In this document: positions 1-11,407 of the stretch, piece after piece | How positions within the stretch are numbered: the first letter of the stretch is position 1 | Layout: every line of letters starts with the position of its first letter | From: Malachius bipustulatus | Taxonomy: Eukaryota; Arthropoda; Insecta; Coleoptera; Melyridae | Assembly: GCA_910589415.1 (NCBI GenBank) | Contig: OU342633.1 | Coordinates: 19,134,858-19,198,857, forward strand | Direction of reading: 5' to 3' | Length of the DNA stretch: 64,000 bases | Made by a program: the position numbers and the translations under genes | The notes under the pieces: model-generated | The model's database searches: none | Seen by the model: the letters and a program-made list of their open reading frames with translations, nothing else | Told to the model about the DNA's origin: nothing

Positions 1-913
1 TTGGAAAACGAGACATAGGAAAATAACATGTTATAAAAATAGGTTTTAGAAATATATTTTTCCTCCTGTATATGTTGGAGCAAATGGTGAAGAACTAATC
101 GGTTCAAGATAAGAAAATACATTTATTAGAGTTCTTACTTTTTTGAGCTCATGCCTTACCATTTTCTAATAATTTAAAGAGACTTTGAATGAAAATAATA
201 AGTAACAACAATGAAAAGTTTGACTTGGCTGCTTTGATTTGATAGAGTTCATTGTTGGACTTATTTTTGACAACGATTGAAAAATAAAATTCGCATTTTA
301 TTATTAGCCCAACATCGCCCAGTCATTTTAGACTTTTGCCAAAAGTTAGTTGCGGGCAAAAATTTGTTGATGCAGTTTTGTTTCCCCCTCCTCAGAGATG
401 CTTATGGTGAAAAATTATTACAAATAACTCCCAGGCGTTGGCCGCCATCCTGAATTCAGGGGGTGATTTTGTTTTTTCTAATTATCTCAGTAGTTTTTGA
501 GTTTTGAGCAAAAATACTAATTTACAAATTTGTGGGAAATTTAATATTATACATTTTATGTCATAATAGTTTTTTCGATATCCGGTTGTCTATAACAAAT
601 ATTACGCATATTAAGCTTAAGCGAAGGGGTTGAAATGCAATCTTTGCACTTTTTCGCTGTTTTATACGCAAAAAATGCGACATTTTTAAATAGAAAAGTT
701 GTCCCTTATGCAGTTTGCATAAGTTTTATTGAAACAATTTATCGTGCAATTAACTGTTTTCGTCCGTAAAGTCGACAAAGTTCGGTAAATTATGAAATAC
801 GCCCAGCAGGGTACAATACTTTTATTCCAGTAAAATATGAAATCAAAGCGGGAAATTTACGGTTAATAATAACAATTTACGGTAAATTTACAATTTACGG
901 TCGTGACCTAAAA
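1..913. other. non-coding DNA, no gene recognised
   Basis: I see no coding exon and no recognisable element here. The stretch is AT-rich. Positions about 848-900 carry short repeated forms of a TTTACGG motif in both orientations, just outside the inverted-repeat arm that starts near 914. A GGTCGTGACCTA-like string at about 899-910 has its reverse complement near 12005-12015, which suggests the outer border of the inverted structure may once have lain here. Confidence 0.4.
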
Positions 914-2163
914 AAAACCCCACTAAAATAGTCTAGAAAGACAGAAACAAGTAAAACCCTAAGAAATTTTTTTTAATACTATTTATAGCTTAGGATACCT
1001 ATCCTTTAGGAAACGTCAAAATTCTAAATTAAATTTCATTAGCTCTTATCTTGTACCGATATCTTATCTCTCTTTTACCTAGATACCTTATATATCGATA
1101 TCTTTTCGTTACTTTCTCGCACAAAACGTTTTATAGGGGGAGGGGGGGTTGTATTGTTATTGCCACATAGATTAAATGAGCAGAATAACTGAAGCTTCCT
1201 TGAAAACAGTTTTTCTCTCTTATACTTTAAAACGTTCCATTGGAAATAGGTTTATCTATGATGGTGCCGCAAATCATTTTAGTTTTGTTGCTAGGGCTTG
1301 CTGCATATACCTCGGCAGTAATAATTATTATGGGAATCGTCGGATTGGCAGTCTTATTTTATAACAGCTACCTGGAGAAGACTTGGAGGTTTAAAAAACC
1401 TTTCTTATTTGAAAGGTAAACCCAAGGAAGCAACTGGAAGTAATTGGGAGGGAGTAGTTGCTTATTCGAGAATCTGCGAATATTGGAGAAGCGCCTGCTG
1501 TAAGTAAATATTCTCAATTTGTTGAATTTTTGGTCGAATTTTATCCAAGTAAATATAATTAACCAGCAAGACTAAGAAATAAGTCTATATGGTACGGAAG
1601 TTCTGTTGATTTTTGAAGAAAAAAGTAATTTTATATACCTCCCTTGTGTACATATTATGTATGTATTTCCAATACATGAAACAAATCAAGTAAGTCATTA
1701 TTTACCATCAAGTTCGCATTTAATTATTGATTTTAATTTCAATGGTAGTGTAGGTAAACAGAGACTGAAATGTGTACATAGGTACGTATAGGTACGTACA
1801 CATATAGAAAGAAAATACATAAATGTACGAAGACGGAAGTATAACAATATCGTTATGTTTATACAGGGTGAGTCATTTGTAATAAATAAAATAATTTTTT
1901 CGGTTAATATTTTTATTGAATTAAAGAAAAAAGAAACTGGTCGATTGTTAAATTAAATTTTTGTTCTATAGACGTAATTTTTTATACAGGATCTTCTTTT
2001 CTTAGTAATGATGACATTGTCTTTTTTTTAATATGACACCCTAATGTATATATTTCCTGAGAAACTCCAGTAAGAATGGTTTTTACAGTGTCAGTTTAGG
2101 TAAATCGAGGACGCTATGAGCTGTAAATAAGCAAACATCGCCATTTTTCATTTTGAGAGCAGT
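914..2163. repeat. left arm of a long inverted repeat (partner 10002-11407)
   Basis: This arm is an imperfect reverse complement of 10002-11407. Matching landmarks include the stretch around 1085-1135 (pairs with about 11070-11140), the stretch around 1262-1340 (pairs with about 10970-11045) and the stretch around 1820-2160 (pairs with about 10005-10350). A CAGGGTG terminus at 1864 pairs with a CACCCTG terminus at 10307-10313, so the arms contain an older TIR-element end. The right arm is longer by about 100 bp near 11170-11270. No transposase is visible. It is best read as a degenerate foldback or long-TIR DNA element; the superfamily is unknown. Confidence 0.7.
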
Positions 2164-2931
2164 GTACTGAAATGGATCGCACCTAGGTAGGATTATAAGG
2201 AAATTATTTCCTTCGCCTCATTAAATCAGCCCCAAACCGAAAAAGCAAATAGTGCGAGATTAGGTACGTAAATACCTGAAGGTAAAATTGTTAGAAAATT
2301 CAAACACAGCCACCCGCCGTTACATTAAGTAAACGATCCCGCCAGCACATTAAATATTCATAAAACAAAATCGCTCCAGCTAGCCACAATTCAGTCCTTC
2401 GAGAAAGCGGCAACGGCGAGGGCAAACCTTTGCCAGATGTTAGGGCAGACACTGTCGGTCCGCGTGATGAAATAATAGGTGACCTACATACAAGAACGGA
2501 TGGAAAGAAACAGACCGTGTGAAGGAATGTGAAATCAGAACAAACAATAAGCCTTCGCAAAGACAAAAGTAACTCAGTAGTTATTACACCTACGACAATG
2601 AAAAGTTCACCAATCGATAAAACGAATAAATAAACTCCAATAGCCGAAAATTAGCTGCGGTACCTAAACGGCCAGTAAAGGAAAACGCGAAATGAAAGTT
2701 GTGTCGGTGTAATTATAATAACTAGACACAATGAGAAGTACCTAAACGCGTCGGCCGATTTGAAGGAAAATTTAGATAATGCAGGTTTAGGACAAATCAG
2801 TGAGATAGCCGCGAGGCCAAATCGCTAAGTCCAGTAATAAGGAAAATACGATTAAGGACTAAATCACGGCAGCAGAGAAGAGTCAATAAGGTTCATTATT
2901 GCGCGGTGTTTAGAAATCGGGCGACTGCTTC

Positions 2932-2939
2932 TATAAAAG
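2932..2939 (+). promoter_or_regulatory. TATA box of the 5' LTR promoter (copy at 6623-6630)
   Basis: TATAAAAG lies about 765 bp inside the LTR, in a locally GC-richer stretch. About 25-30 bases downstream is CTCCAGACAG, a possible initiation region. The same site is repeated in the 3' LTR. This is a motif reading only. Confidence 0.5.
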
Positions 2940-3017
2940 CAGACGTCCTGCCGCTGCTCCAGACAGATGAAGATCAGCTTCCGAGCAGGTCGCATCTGAC
3001 TCCTTAACCCTTTAGTC

Positions 3018-3395
3018 GTTGTCCAGAGATGGCAGAATATTGTGAACTCCAGATAACGACTCCTTCTTAACCAGCAGTTCGGTCAGAGATGACTTATGTG
3101 AACTCCAGCCGAATTGTCCTTCTTCAACCTGAGAATTTCCATTGAAAATTTAGTTAGGGTCAAATCGCACCCGAACAAACTTCTAATCACAATTCTTAAC
3201 CAACAACTCGGCCAGAGATGACTTATGTGAACTCCAGCCGAATTGTCCCTCTTCAACCTGAGATATTCAATTTCCTAATTAGTTAGGGTCAAATAGCACC
3301 CAAACAAACTTCTAATCACAATTCTGACCCAGCAGTTCGGCCAGAGACGACTTAGGTGAACTCCAGCCGAATTGTCCTTCCTAAACCCAGGAAAA
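3018..3395 (+). repeat. 129-bp tandem repeats inside the LTR (copy at 6709-7086)
   Basis: Three successive units share CAG(C)AGTTCGGxCAGAGA, then GTGAACTCCAGCCGAATTGT, then a stretch with TTAGGGTCAAAT. They start at 3071, 3200 and 3329, giving a regular 129-bp period, with a shorter decayed unit just before (about 3018-3070). The units differ from one another at several bases although the two LTR copies of the block match, so the repetition predates the last transposition. Confidence 0.75.
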
Positions 3396-4998
3396 AACCC
3401 CTTGAGAAAATAATTAGGGCAGATATCATTGCAACCACATTTTCAACAACGTAAAACAATCAAACAGATTCGGCAAATCCACGAGCGCAGAGCCTATTTT
3501 AAATCAAGAAAAATAATCAGTTAGGAATTAGGCGGCATCAGCAGTAAATACCTAGTAGGTACCTACTCAAACAAGAGTCCGCGGCCGGAAGCAATTACTC
3601 ATCAACAAATAATTTATAAATAGGAAATCGAGATAGAGCTAGGAGAGAAAACAGACCCAGGTTAGGAATAAATAATTTATAAACAAAACGGCCCATGATT
3701 CAATCATCCTATTCTTCGAAGAGTCCGAGTTTTTATTTAGCGCAGATGGTTAGGCAGGAAGCAGTCCCTTTAAAAACGAGTTAGAAAGTGAAAGGAGTTT
3801 CTCGCCATTATATGACACCATAAATAAAGATCACATAGCAGAGCACCCCCGGTTGGCACAGGTCCGGATAGAGCAGGGCGGCGTTGTCAGATGTAGCATC
3901 GACTATTTCGCAAACATTATCAGGAAATACTAATTCCATTACAACCCCAATTAGGAGTTAAAATAGGTAATCGATTAAGACCCGGGGGAGGCATTCACCT
4001 CGATGTCCAGGTGAAGACCTCCGTTGTACCGGAAAGTGAAAATCGTGGAACGCAACGGGGTAAAAAGCACCCGCAGTTGTAGTATAGGCAATTCCGCAAA
4101 TAGGAATTCAAAGCAACCAAAACCAAATTAGTCTCGAGTATGTGAAAAGCCATTCAAAATCAATCAAAACCAAAACTCCTTTAGCACATCATACGAATGT
4201 CAACTCCAATCAAAATTTAAAAACAAACTCCGCAGAAAATTGCTATAAAATGTTATTGCCAGTCTGGACTGAGTTATCTGCTTTCTACACAGGTGTTAGG
4301 GGTAAAAACCTGGACCACGGTGAAATCGATGGTTGGTCTCGATTATAGAACCCACCGGCTCCAATATAGGTACTCATAAAAATTCCAGCATTCAATTATT
4401 ACCCAGGCAAGCCCACGGGAACCCTGAGGAATAATTATAGAATAGCGGCCTAGTTTGGTCAGTTGGTCATCACATTTAAAATAGCAAAACAAAACTGCGA
4501 ATCGCAGAAAACGTCGTATTCGAAATGATAAGGTATATTGACTCATCGCCTTACGAGGCCAGGTAGAACAAAAAGGTAGCCGCAGGGCAAATAGGTATTG
4601 ACGGTCCAAAAGTGGCCAAATAAAGGTAGCCCAAAGAGGCAAAACGACAACACAACAAATAAACAAAATGAGTTGAAACAACTATCATGAGTATGACGTT
4701 AATTCAGGAAAACCGCTTTCAAAAGAAAAGCAAATTGGAAAGAAATTCGTATAATGTTTAAAGAGGAGGTAGAAATCAAACAAACATGGCAACACTGCTC
4801 TCGACATCCAAGCCAAGTTAGAGTCTCAACCAACAAGCGATCATAAAAGTAGGATGGAGTGTGCCTGTGTATCAGGTTAAAGCCTACAACAATAAACGCT
4901 CATAAAAATTCCCAAACGAAAGGAAGAGCGAGTCAACGAATAAAAGCTCATTAAAATACAAAATGAGAATTCAATAATCATCGAATAGGTAAATCATT

Positions 4999-5229
4999 CA
5001 GACATTTCCGCATTATCCCGGATCGTCTGAAACCCAAAGTGGTTGTCTTCTTTAATTAATTCAAGCAGTTGCTTGAAGTGAGATCAAAGAAACTAGAAAA
5101 AGGAAATTAGGCAAGGAAAATCGTTGAATAGTTAAACACACAGACATTTCCGCATATACCGGATAGTCTGTAACCGAAATAAAAGCGAAACGAAATGATA
5201 AGACATTCCCGCATATACCGGGTAGTCTG
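4999..5229 (+). repeat. three copies of a short self-complementary motif in the LTR (also 8690-8920)
   Basis: CAGACATTTCCGCAT followed by an A/T spacer and then CCGG(A/G)T(A/C)GTCTG occurs at 4999-5029, 5141-5170 and 5201-5229. The ends (AGAC / GTCT) and the inner CCG / CGG blocks are complementary, so each copy could fold as a stem of about 10 bp. Their role is unknown; RNA structure or protein binding in the leader is a guess. Confidence 0.55.
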
Positions 5230-5703
5230 TAAACGAAACAAAAATAAAAAGAAAAGCACAGGTGTGTAAAAGAGTGGAATCCGAAATGGATTATAGTTTG
5301 AAAGATGGATGAAAGGGATCCCTCTTCGCTTTCCATTTTTTTGTACTCTCTATGCAGAATCACAGCTCATCTCGCCATTCACCATTTACACCCTTGCAAA
5401 CGAGTTCTCTCGCTCATCACTCGCTTTTAAACATCTGATAGGAAGCCAACAGTTAACAACGAGTCTCAGTAAATTTCCCCGCTTTTCCGACAAAAGAAAA
5501 ATCCCAGTAGGTTCTTTGCGCATCCGTTTCGGCCATAGTAATCCTGGCATACCTCAATCAAAGAGCAGGGGTGACTACGGTAAAAACTAGGTAAACACAA
5601 CGTAGGAAAACACAGCGGTCCTATTCGGAGAAATTAGGGAAACTAGACGATCAATCGGTGGCTTTTCGCGAAAGACGAGGGGGCCCGGGGTCTCGTCGTT
5701 ACA

Positions 5704-5725
5704 TTGGTGCCAGCGACCAGGATTG
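5704..5725 (+). other. primer-binding-site-like sequence of the giant-LTR element
   Basis: The site starts one base after the LTR's CA end: TGGTGCCAGCGACCAGGAT. Its complement has the layout of a tRNA 3' half: CCA, discriminator A, seven acceptor bases, a five-base T stem, then a TTCAATC-type T loop. It resembles the complement of insect tRNA-His as I remember it, with one inserted base and one substitution. The tRNA identity is therefore tentative. Confidence 0.6.
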
Positions 5726-5805
5726 AGGGCTAATACGCGGGAATAAATTGGCCGAGAAGGAAAACCCAAAACCAAAAACACGAAAACCAAGTAGGAGAGT
5801 TAGGG

Positions 5806-5848
5806 GGCGTCTTCCGTCTATCAGGGTACCCGCTGATAGCCTGAAGAC
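5806..5848 (+). other. hairpin next to the polypurine tract
   Basis: CGTCTTC pairs with GAAGACG and CTATCAG pairs with CTGATAG around a centre GGGTACCC, with small unpaired triplets between the two stems. The foldback lies immediately before the second LTR. It may be a structural part of packaging or dimerisation (inference). Confidence 0.55.
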
Positions 5849-5858
5849 GAGGGGGCGG
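5843..5858 (+). other. polypurine-tract-like site
   Basis: GAAGACGAGGGGGCGG directly abuts the TG start of the second LTR, where plus-strand priming would occur. The two C residues make it imperfect. Confidence 0.55.
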
Positions 5859-8800
5859 TGAAATGGATCGCACCTAGGTAGGATTATAAGGAAATTATTT
5901 CCTTCGCCTCATTAAATCAGCCCCAAACCGAAAAAGCAAATAGTGCGAGATTAGGTACGTAAATACCTGAAGGTAAAATTGTTAGAAAATTCAAACACAG
6001 CCACCCGCCGTTACATTAAGTAAACGATCCCGCCAGCACATTAAATATTCATAAAACAAAATCGCTCCAGCTAGCCACAATTCAGTCCTTCGAGAAAGCG
6101 GCAACGGCGAGGGCAAACCTTTGCCAGATGTTAGGGCAGACACTGTCGGTCCGCGTGATGAAATAATAGGTGACCTACATACAAGAACGGATGGAAAGAA
6201 ACAGACCGTGTGAAGGAATGTGAAATCAGAACAAACAATAAGCCTTCGCAAAGACAAAAGTAACTCAGTAGTTATTACACCTACGACAATGAAAAGTTCA
6301 CCAATCGATAAAACGAATAAATAAACTCCAATAGCCGAAAATTAGCTGCGGTACCTAAACGGCCAGTAAAGGAAAACGCGAAATGAAAGTTGTGTCGGTG
6401 TAATTATAATAACTAGACACAATGAGAAGTACCTAAACGCGTCGGCCGATTTGAAGGAAAATTTAGATAATGCAGGTTTAGGACAAATCAGTGAGATAGC
6501 CGCGAGGCCAAATCGCTAAGTCCAGTAATAAGGAAAATACGATTAAGGACTAAATCACGGCAGCAGAGAAGAGTCAATAAGGTTCATTATTGCGCGGTGT
6601 TTAGAAATCGGGCGACTGCTTCTATAAAAGCAGACGTCCTGCCGCTGCTCCAGACAGATGAAGATCAGCTTCCGAGCAGGTCGCATCTGACTCCTTAACC
6701 CTTTAGTCGTTGTCCAGAGATGGCAGAATATTGTGAACTCCAGATAACGACTCCTTCTTAACCAGCAGTTCGGTCAGAGATGACTTATGTGAACTCCAGC
6801 CGAATTGTCCTTCTTCAACCTGAGAATTTCCATTGAAAATTTAGTTAGGGTCAAATCGCACCCGAACAAACTTCTAATCACAATTCTTAACCAACAACTC
6901 GGCCAGAGATGACTTATGTGAACTCCAGCCGAATTGTCCCTCTTCAACCTGAGATATTCAATTTCCTAATTAGTTAGGGTCAAATAGCACCCAAACAAAC
7001 TTCTAATCACAATTCTGACCCAGCAGTTCGGCCAGAGACGACTTAGGTGAACTCCAGCCGAATTGTCCTTCCTAAACCCAGGAAAAAACCCCTTGAGAAA
7101 ATAATTAGGGCAGATATCATTGCAACCACATTTTCAACAACGTAAAACAATCAAACAGATTCGGCAAATCCACGAGCGCAGAGCCTATTTTAAATCAAGA
7201 AAAATAATCAGTTAGGAATTAGGCGGCATCAGCAGTAAATACCTAGTAGGTACCTACTCAAACAAGAGTCCGCGGCCGGAAGCAATTACTCATCAACAAA
7301 TAATTTATAAATAGGAAATCGAGATAGAGCTAGGAGAGAAAACAGACCCAGGTTAGGAATAAATAATTTATAAACAAAACGGCCCATGATTCAATCATCC
7401 TATTCTTCGAAGAGTCCGAGTTTTTATTTAGCGCAGATGGTTAGGCAGGAAGCAGTCCCTTTAAAAACGAGTTAGAAAGTGAAAGGAGTTTCTCGCCATT
7501 ATATGACACCATAAATAAAGATCACATAGCAGAGCACCCCCGGTTGGCACAGGTCCGGATAGAGCAGGGCGGCGTTGTCAGATGTAGCATCGACTATTTC
7601 GCAAACATTATCAGGAAATACTAATTCCATTACAACCCCAATTAGGAGTTAAAATAGGTAATCGATTAAGACCCGGGGGAGGCATTCACCTCGATGTCCA
7701 GGTGAAGACCTCCGTTGTACCGGAAAGTGAAAATCGTGGAACGCAACGGGGTAAAAAGCACCCGCAGTTGTAGTATAGGCAATTCCGCAAATAGGAATTC
7801 AAAGCAACCAAAACCAAATTAGTCTCGAGTATGTGAAAAGCCATTCAAAATCAATCAAAACCAAAACTCCTTTAGCACATCATACGAATGTCAACTCCAA
7901 TCAAAATTTAAAAACAAACTCCGCAGAAAATTGCTATAAAATGTTATTGCCAGTCTGGACTGAGTTATCTGCTTTCTACACAGGTGTTAGGGGTAAAAAC
8001 CTGGACCACGGTGAAATCGATGGTTGGTCTCGATTATAGAACCCACCGGCTCCAATATAGGTACTCATAAAAATTCCAGCATTCAATTATTACCCAGGCA
8101 AGCCCACGGGAACCCTGAGGAATAATTATAGAATAGCGGCCTAGTTTGGTCAGTTGGTCATCACATTTAAAATAGCAAAACAAAACTGCGAATCGCAGAA
8201 AACGTCGTATTCGAAATGATAAGGTATATTGACTCATCGCCTTACGAGGCCAGGTAGAACAAAAAGGTAGCCGCAGGGCAAATAGGTATTGACGGTCCAA
8301 AAGTGGCCAAATAAAGGTAGCCCAAAGAGGCAAAACGACAACACAACAAATAAACAAAATGAGTTGAAACAACTATCATGAGTATGACGTTAATTCAGGA
8401 AAACCGCTTTCAAAAGAAAAGCAAATTGGAAAGAAATTCGTATAATGTTTAAAGAGGAGGTAGAAATCAAACAAACATGGCAACACTGCTCTCGACATCC
8501 AAGCCAAGTTAGAGTCTCAACCAACAAGCGATCATAAAAGTAGGATGGAGTGTGCCTGTGTATCAGGTTAAAGCCTACAACAATAAACGCTCATAAAAAT
8601 TCCCAAACGAAAGGAAGAGCGAGTCAACGAATAAAAGCTCATTAAAATACAAAATGAGAATTCAATAATCATCGAATAGGTAAATCATTCAGACATTTCC
8701 GCATTATCCCGGATCGTCTGAAACCCAAAGTGGTTGTCTTCTTTAATTAATTCAAGCAGTTGCTTGAAGTGAGATCAAAGAAACTAGAAAAAGGAAATTA

Positions 8801-9394
8801 GGCAAGGAAAATCGTTGAATAGTTAAACACACAGACATTTCCGCATATACCGGATAGTCTGTAACCGAAATAAAAGCGAAACGAAATGATAAGACATTCC
8901 CGCATATACCGGGTAGTCTGTAAACGAAACAAAAATAAAAAGAAAAGCACAGGTGTGTAAAAGAGTGGAATCCGAAATGGATTATAGTTTGAAAGATGGA
9001 TGAAAGGGATCCCTCTTCGCTTTCCATTTTTTTGTACTCTCTATGCAGAATCACAGCTCATCTCGCCATTCACCATTTACACCCTTGCAAACGAGTTCTC
9101 TCGCTCATCACTCGCTTTTAAACATCTGATAGGAAGCCAACAGTTAACAACGAGTCTCAGTAAATTTCCCCGCTTTTCCGACAAAAGAAAAATCCCAGTA
9201 GGTTCTTTGCGCATCCGTTTCGGCCATAGTAATCCTGGCATACCTCAATCAAAGAGCAGGGGTGACTACGGTAAAAACTAGGTAAACACAACGTAGGAAA
9301 ACACAGCGGTCCTATTCGGAGAAATTAGGGAAACTAGACGATCAATCGGTGGCTTTTCGCGAAAGACGAGGGGGCCCGGGTCATCTACGTAACA
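5859..9394 (+). repeat. 3' LTR (3,536 bp)
   Basis: This is the same sequence as 2168-5703 at an offset of 3,691, with identical length and internal repeats. It diverges only in the last 14 bases (9381-9394 against 5690-5703: six mismatches, both ending in ACA). GTAC follows at 9395-9398. An alternative is that the true LTR was cut at 9380 and the ending is chance, but the equal length, the CA end and the GTAC duplication argue for a real terminus. Confidence 0.78.
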
Positions 9395-9398
9395 GTAC

Positions 9399-10001
9399 AT
9401 CGAAAATGGGTCAAAATATCGGATAACGGCGTCCATGTTCCTATCTTCACTTTTCAACCAGATAAAACAAGTTTTATCTGGTCATAAATTAAAAAATGAC
9501 AAAATTATAAAATGCGAGTGTGGGCAAATGTTTTAAAAGTAACATTGAAATATTTTGTCACCTTGAACTGACTCTTTGAACTGAACAAATGAGAATACCT
9601 AATAGGAATTAACGCAAGGGAACCAGGAGAATATATAGAATAGGGGAAGAAGAGTCAGCGTCTCTTATTAAACTAATATAATTTCTAATCAAATCTAATT
9701 ATGATAGTTTAATTAATAGATTATTACGCAAATATATTTATAGATTATTACGCGAACGAAGGAGGACACAATACCGAAATAAACCCATCATAAAATTAGA
9801 GTTCATGATGTTAAAATTTAGTAATTTCAACTTCATTTCGCATTACTGGTGAACAAATTCGGTCAATTTAAAAATTTTGGTTTACTTACTGCATTGTAAA
9901 CTGTACTGTAAACTGTACTTTACACTGTAGGATGACACTTGAAAAGTTAAGACGTTAACATGTACGTCGTTATCTGATATTTTGAGCCCTTTCCGATGTA
10001 C
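9399..10001. other. loop segment between the inserted LTR element and the right inverted arm
   Basis: No gene is visible. A palindrome built on CCAGATAAAAC / GTTTTATCTGG lies at about 9459-9482. The segment has no counterpart on the left arm, as expected for the unpaired centre of a foldback structure. Confidence 0.4.
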
Positions 10002-11407
10002 CTACACTGCTTTCAAAATGAAAAATGGCGATTTTCAGTTGTTTATAGCTCATAACGTCCTCAATTTACCTAAACTGAAACTGTAAAAACTATTCTTACT
10101 GGATTTTCTCAGGAAATATATAGGTACATCAGGGTATCCTTTAAAAAAAATAGACAATGTCATCATTACTGAGCAAAAAAGACCCTGTATAAAATGTTAC
10201 GACTATAGAACATAAATTCAATTTAACAATCGACCTGTTTCGGGCTTTTTTAATTCAATAAAAATATTAACCGAGAAAAATAAATTTATTCGTTACATAT
10301 ATGACTCACCCTGTATAATACTAGAACATAACGATATTGTATACTTCCGTCTTCGTATACATTTATGTATTTCCTTTCTATATGTGTACCTGCCCACGTA
10401 CTTTATATATATATTTATATATATTCGTTTCAAATTACAAATTGTAGATTGAATAATTGACAGGTTGTTTAGTTTATTAATTACATATTATTAGTTTCGT
10501 CGATCTTAAGGTATGTACATAATTCAGTCTGAGTTTATCTACACTACCGCATTGAAATGAAAATCAATAATTATAATATGCGAACTTGATGGTAAATAAT
10601 GACTTACTTTATTTGTTTCATTTATTGGAAATAAAATATGTACACATCAAGGTAGATACACAAAATTACTTTTTTCTTCAAATATCAACAGAACGTCCAT
10701 ACCAAACAGACTTAGTTCTTAGTCTTGCTGGTTAATTATATTTACTCGGATAAAATTCGACCAAAAATTCAACAAATTGAGTTAATTTACTTACAGCAGG
10801 GGCTTTATCAATATTCGCCGATTCTCGAATAAGCCTCCCAACTACTCCCTCCCATGCAATTACTTCCAGTTGTTTCCTTGGGTTTACCTTTAATATAAGA
10901 AAAGTTTCTCAAACCTCCAATTCTTCTCCAATTAGCTGTTATAAAACAAAACTATCACTCCAACGATTCCCATAATAATTAATATTGCCGAGGTATGCAG
11001 TCAAGACCTATAGCAACAAAACTAACATGATCTGCGGCACCATCATAGATAAATCTATAAAAACGTTTTGTAGGGGGGGGGGGGGTGCGAGAAAAGAACG
11101 AAAAGATATCGATAAAGTATCTAGGTAAAAGAGAGATAAGATATCGGTACAAGATAAGAGGTACTGAAATTAAGCGCCAAATTCCTGCACTAATGTGAAA
11201 CTCTTTCCTACATAAAAAGTGGCAATTAAAAATAGATAAAGGTAATAGAGTGGGATGCCAGATGCTTTATTTAATTTAGAATTTTGACGTTTCATATATG
11301 AATTACTAATATATGAGCATCCTAAGCTATAAAAAAGTATCAAAAAATATGCTTACGGTTTTACTTGTTTCTATCTTTCTAGACAATTTTAGTCGGGGTT
11401 ATCCCTA
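10002..11407. repeat. right arm of the long inverted repeat (partner 914-2163)
   Basis: This arm is reverse complementary to the left arm with scattered mismatches and small indels. It contains the CACCCTG end (10307-10313) that matches CAGGGTG at 1864-1870, and a poly-G/C tract near 11072-11084 that matches one near 1135-1148. Similarity stops near 11407. No coding sequence is present. Confidence 0.68.

Larger units (their letters stand above)
2168..5703 (+). repeat. 5' LTR (3,536 bp)
   Basis: It starts TGAAATGG and ends TTACA directly before the PBS-like site. A TATAAAAG box at 2932-2939 suggests a transcription start near 2960, giving a U3 of about 0.8 kb and a very long R/U5 of about 2.7 kb. 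Inside are three tandem units of 129 bp (anchors at 3071, 3200 and 3329) and three short hairpin motifs (4999-5029, 5141-5170, 5201-5229). An AATAAA at 3823-3828 is one possible poly(A) signal. Small open frames occur (for example 2300-2566 and 4343-4681 on minus, 5309-5590 on plus), but they resemble no protein I know and are repeated unchanged in the second LTR. Confidence 0.78.
5704..5858 (+). other. 155-bp interior of the giant-LTR element
   Basis: Between the LTRs there is room only for a PBS-like site, an A-rich stretch (about 5758-5790), a hairpin (about 5806-5848) and a polypurine tract. There is no coding capacity. Such an interior keeps only the cis elements needed for reverse transcription, as in TRIM/LARD-type elements, but here combined with LTRs far longer than those of TRIMs. 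Confidence 0.7.
2168..9394 (+). mobile_element. non-autonomous LTR retrotransposon with giant LTRs and a 155-bp interior
   Basis: Two direct repeats of 3,536 bp each (2168-5703 and 5859-9394, offset 3,691) begin with TG and end with CA. They flank an interior of 155 bp that opens with a tRNA-primer-like site and closes with a purine-rich tract. GTAC at 2164-2167 and again at 9395-9398 is a plausible 4-bp target duplication. I see no gag, protease, RT or integrase, so the element would depend on proteins supplied in trans (inference). Apart from 6 mismatches in the last 14 bases, the two LTRs read as identical, which implies a recent insertion. It sits inside the loop of a larger inverted repeat. 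The alternative, a plain tandem duplication, does not explain the PBS, the PPT and the TG/CA ends. Confidence 0.8.

Noticed and set aside
2300..5590. Open frames of 68-112 codons inside the giant LTR (repeated in 5991-9281)
   Set aside because: They show no known domain, lie on both strands, overlap the tandem repeats, and match between LTRs simply because the LTRs match.
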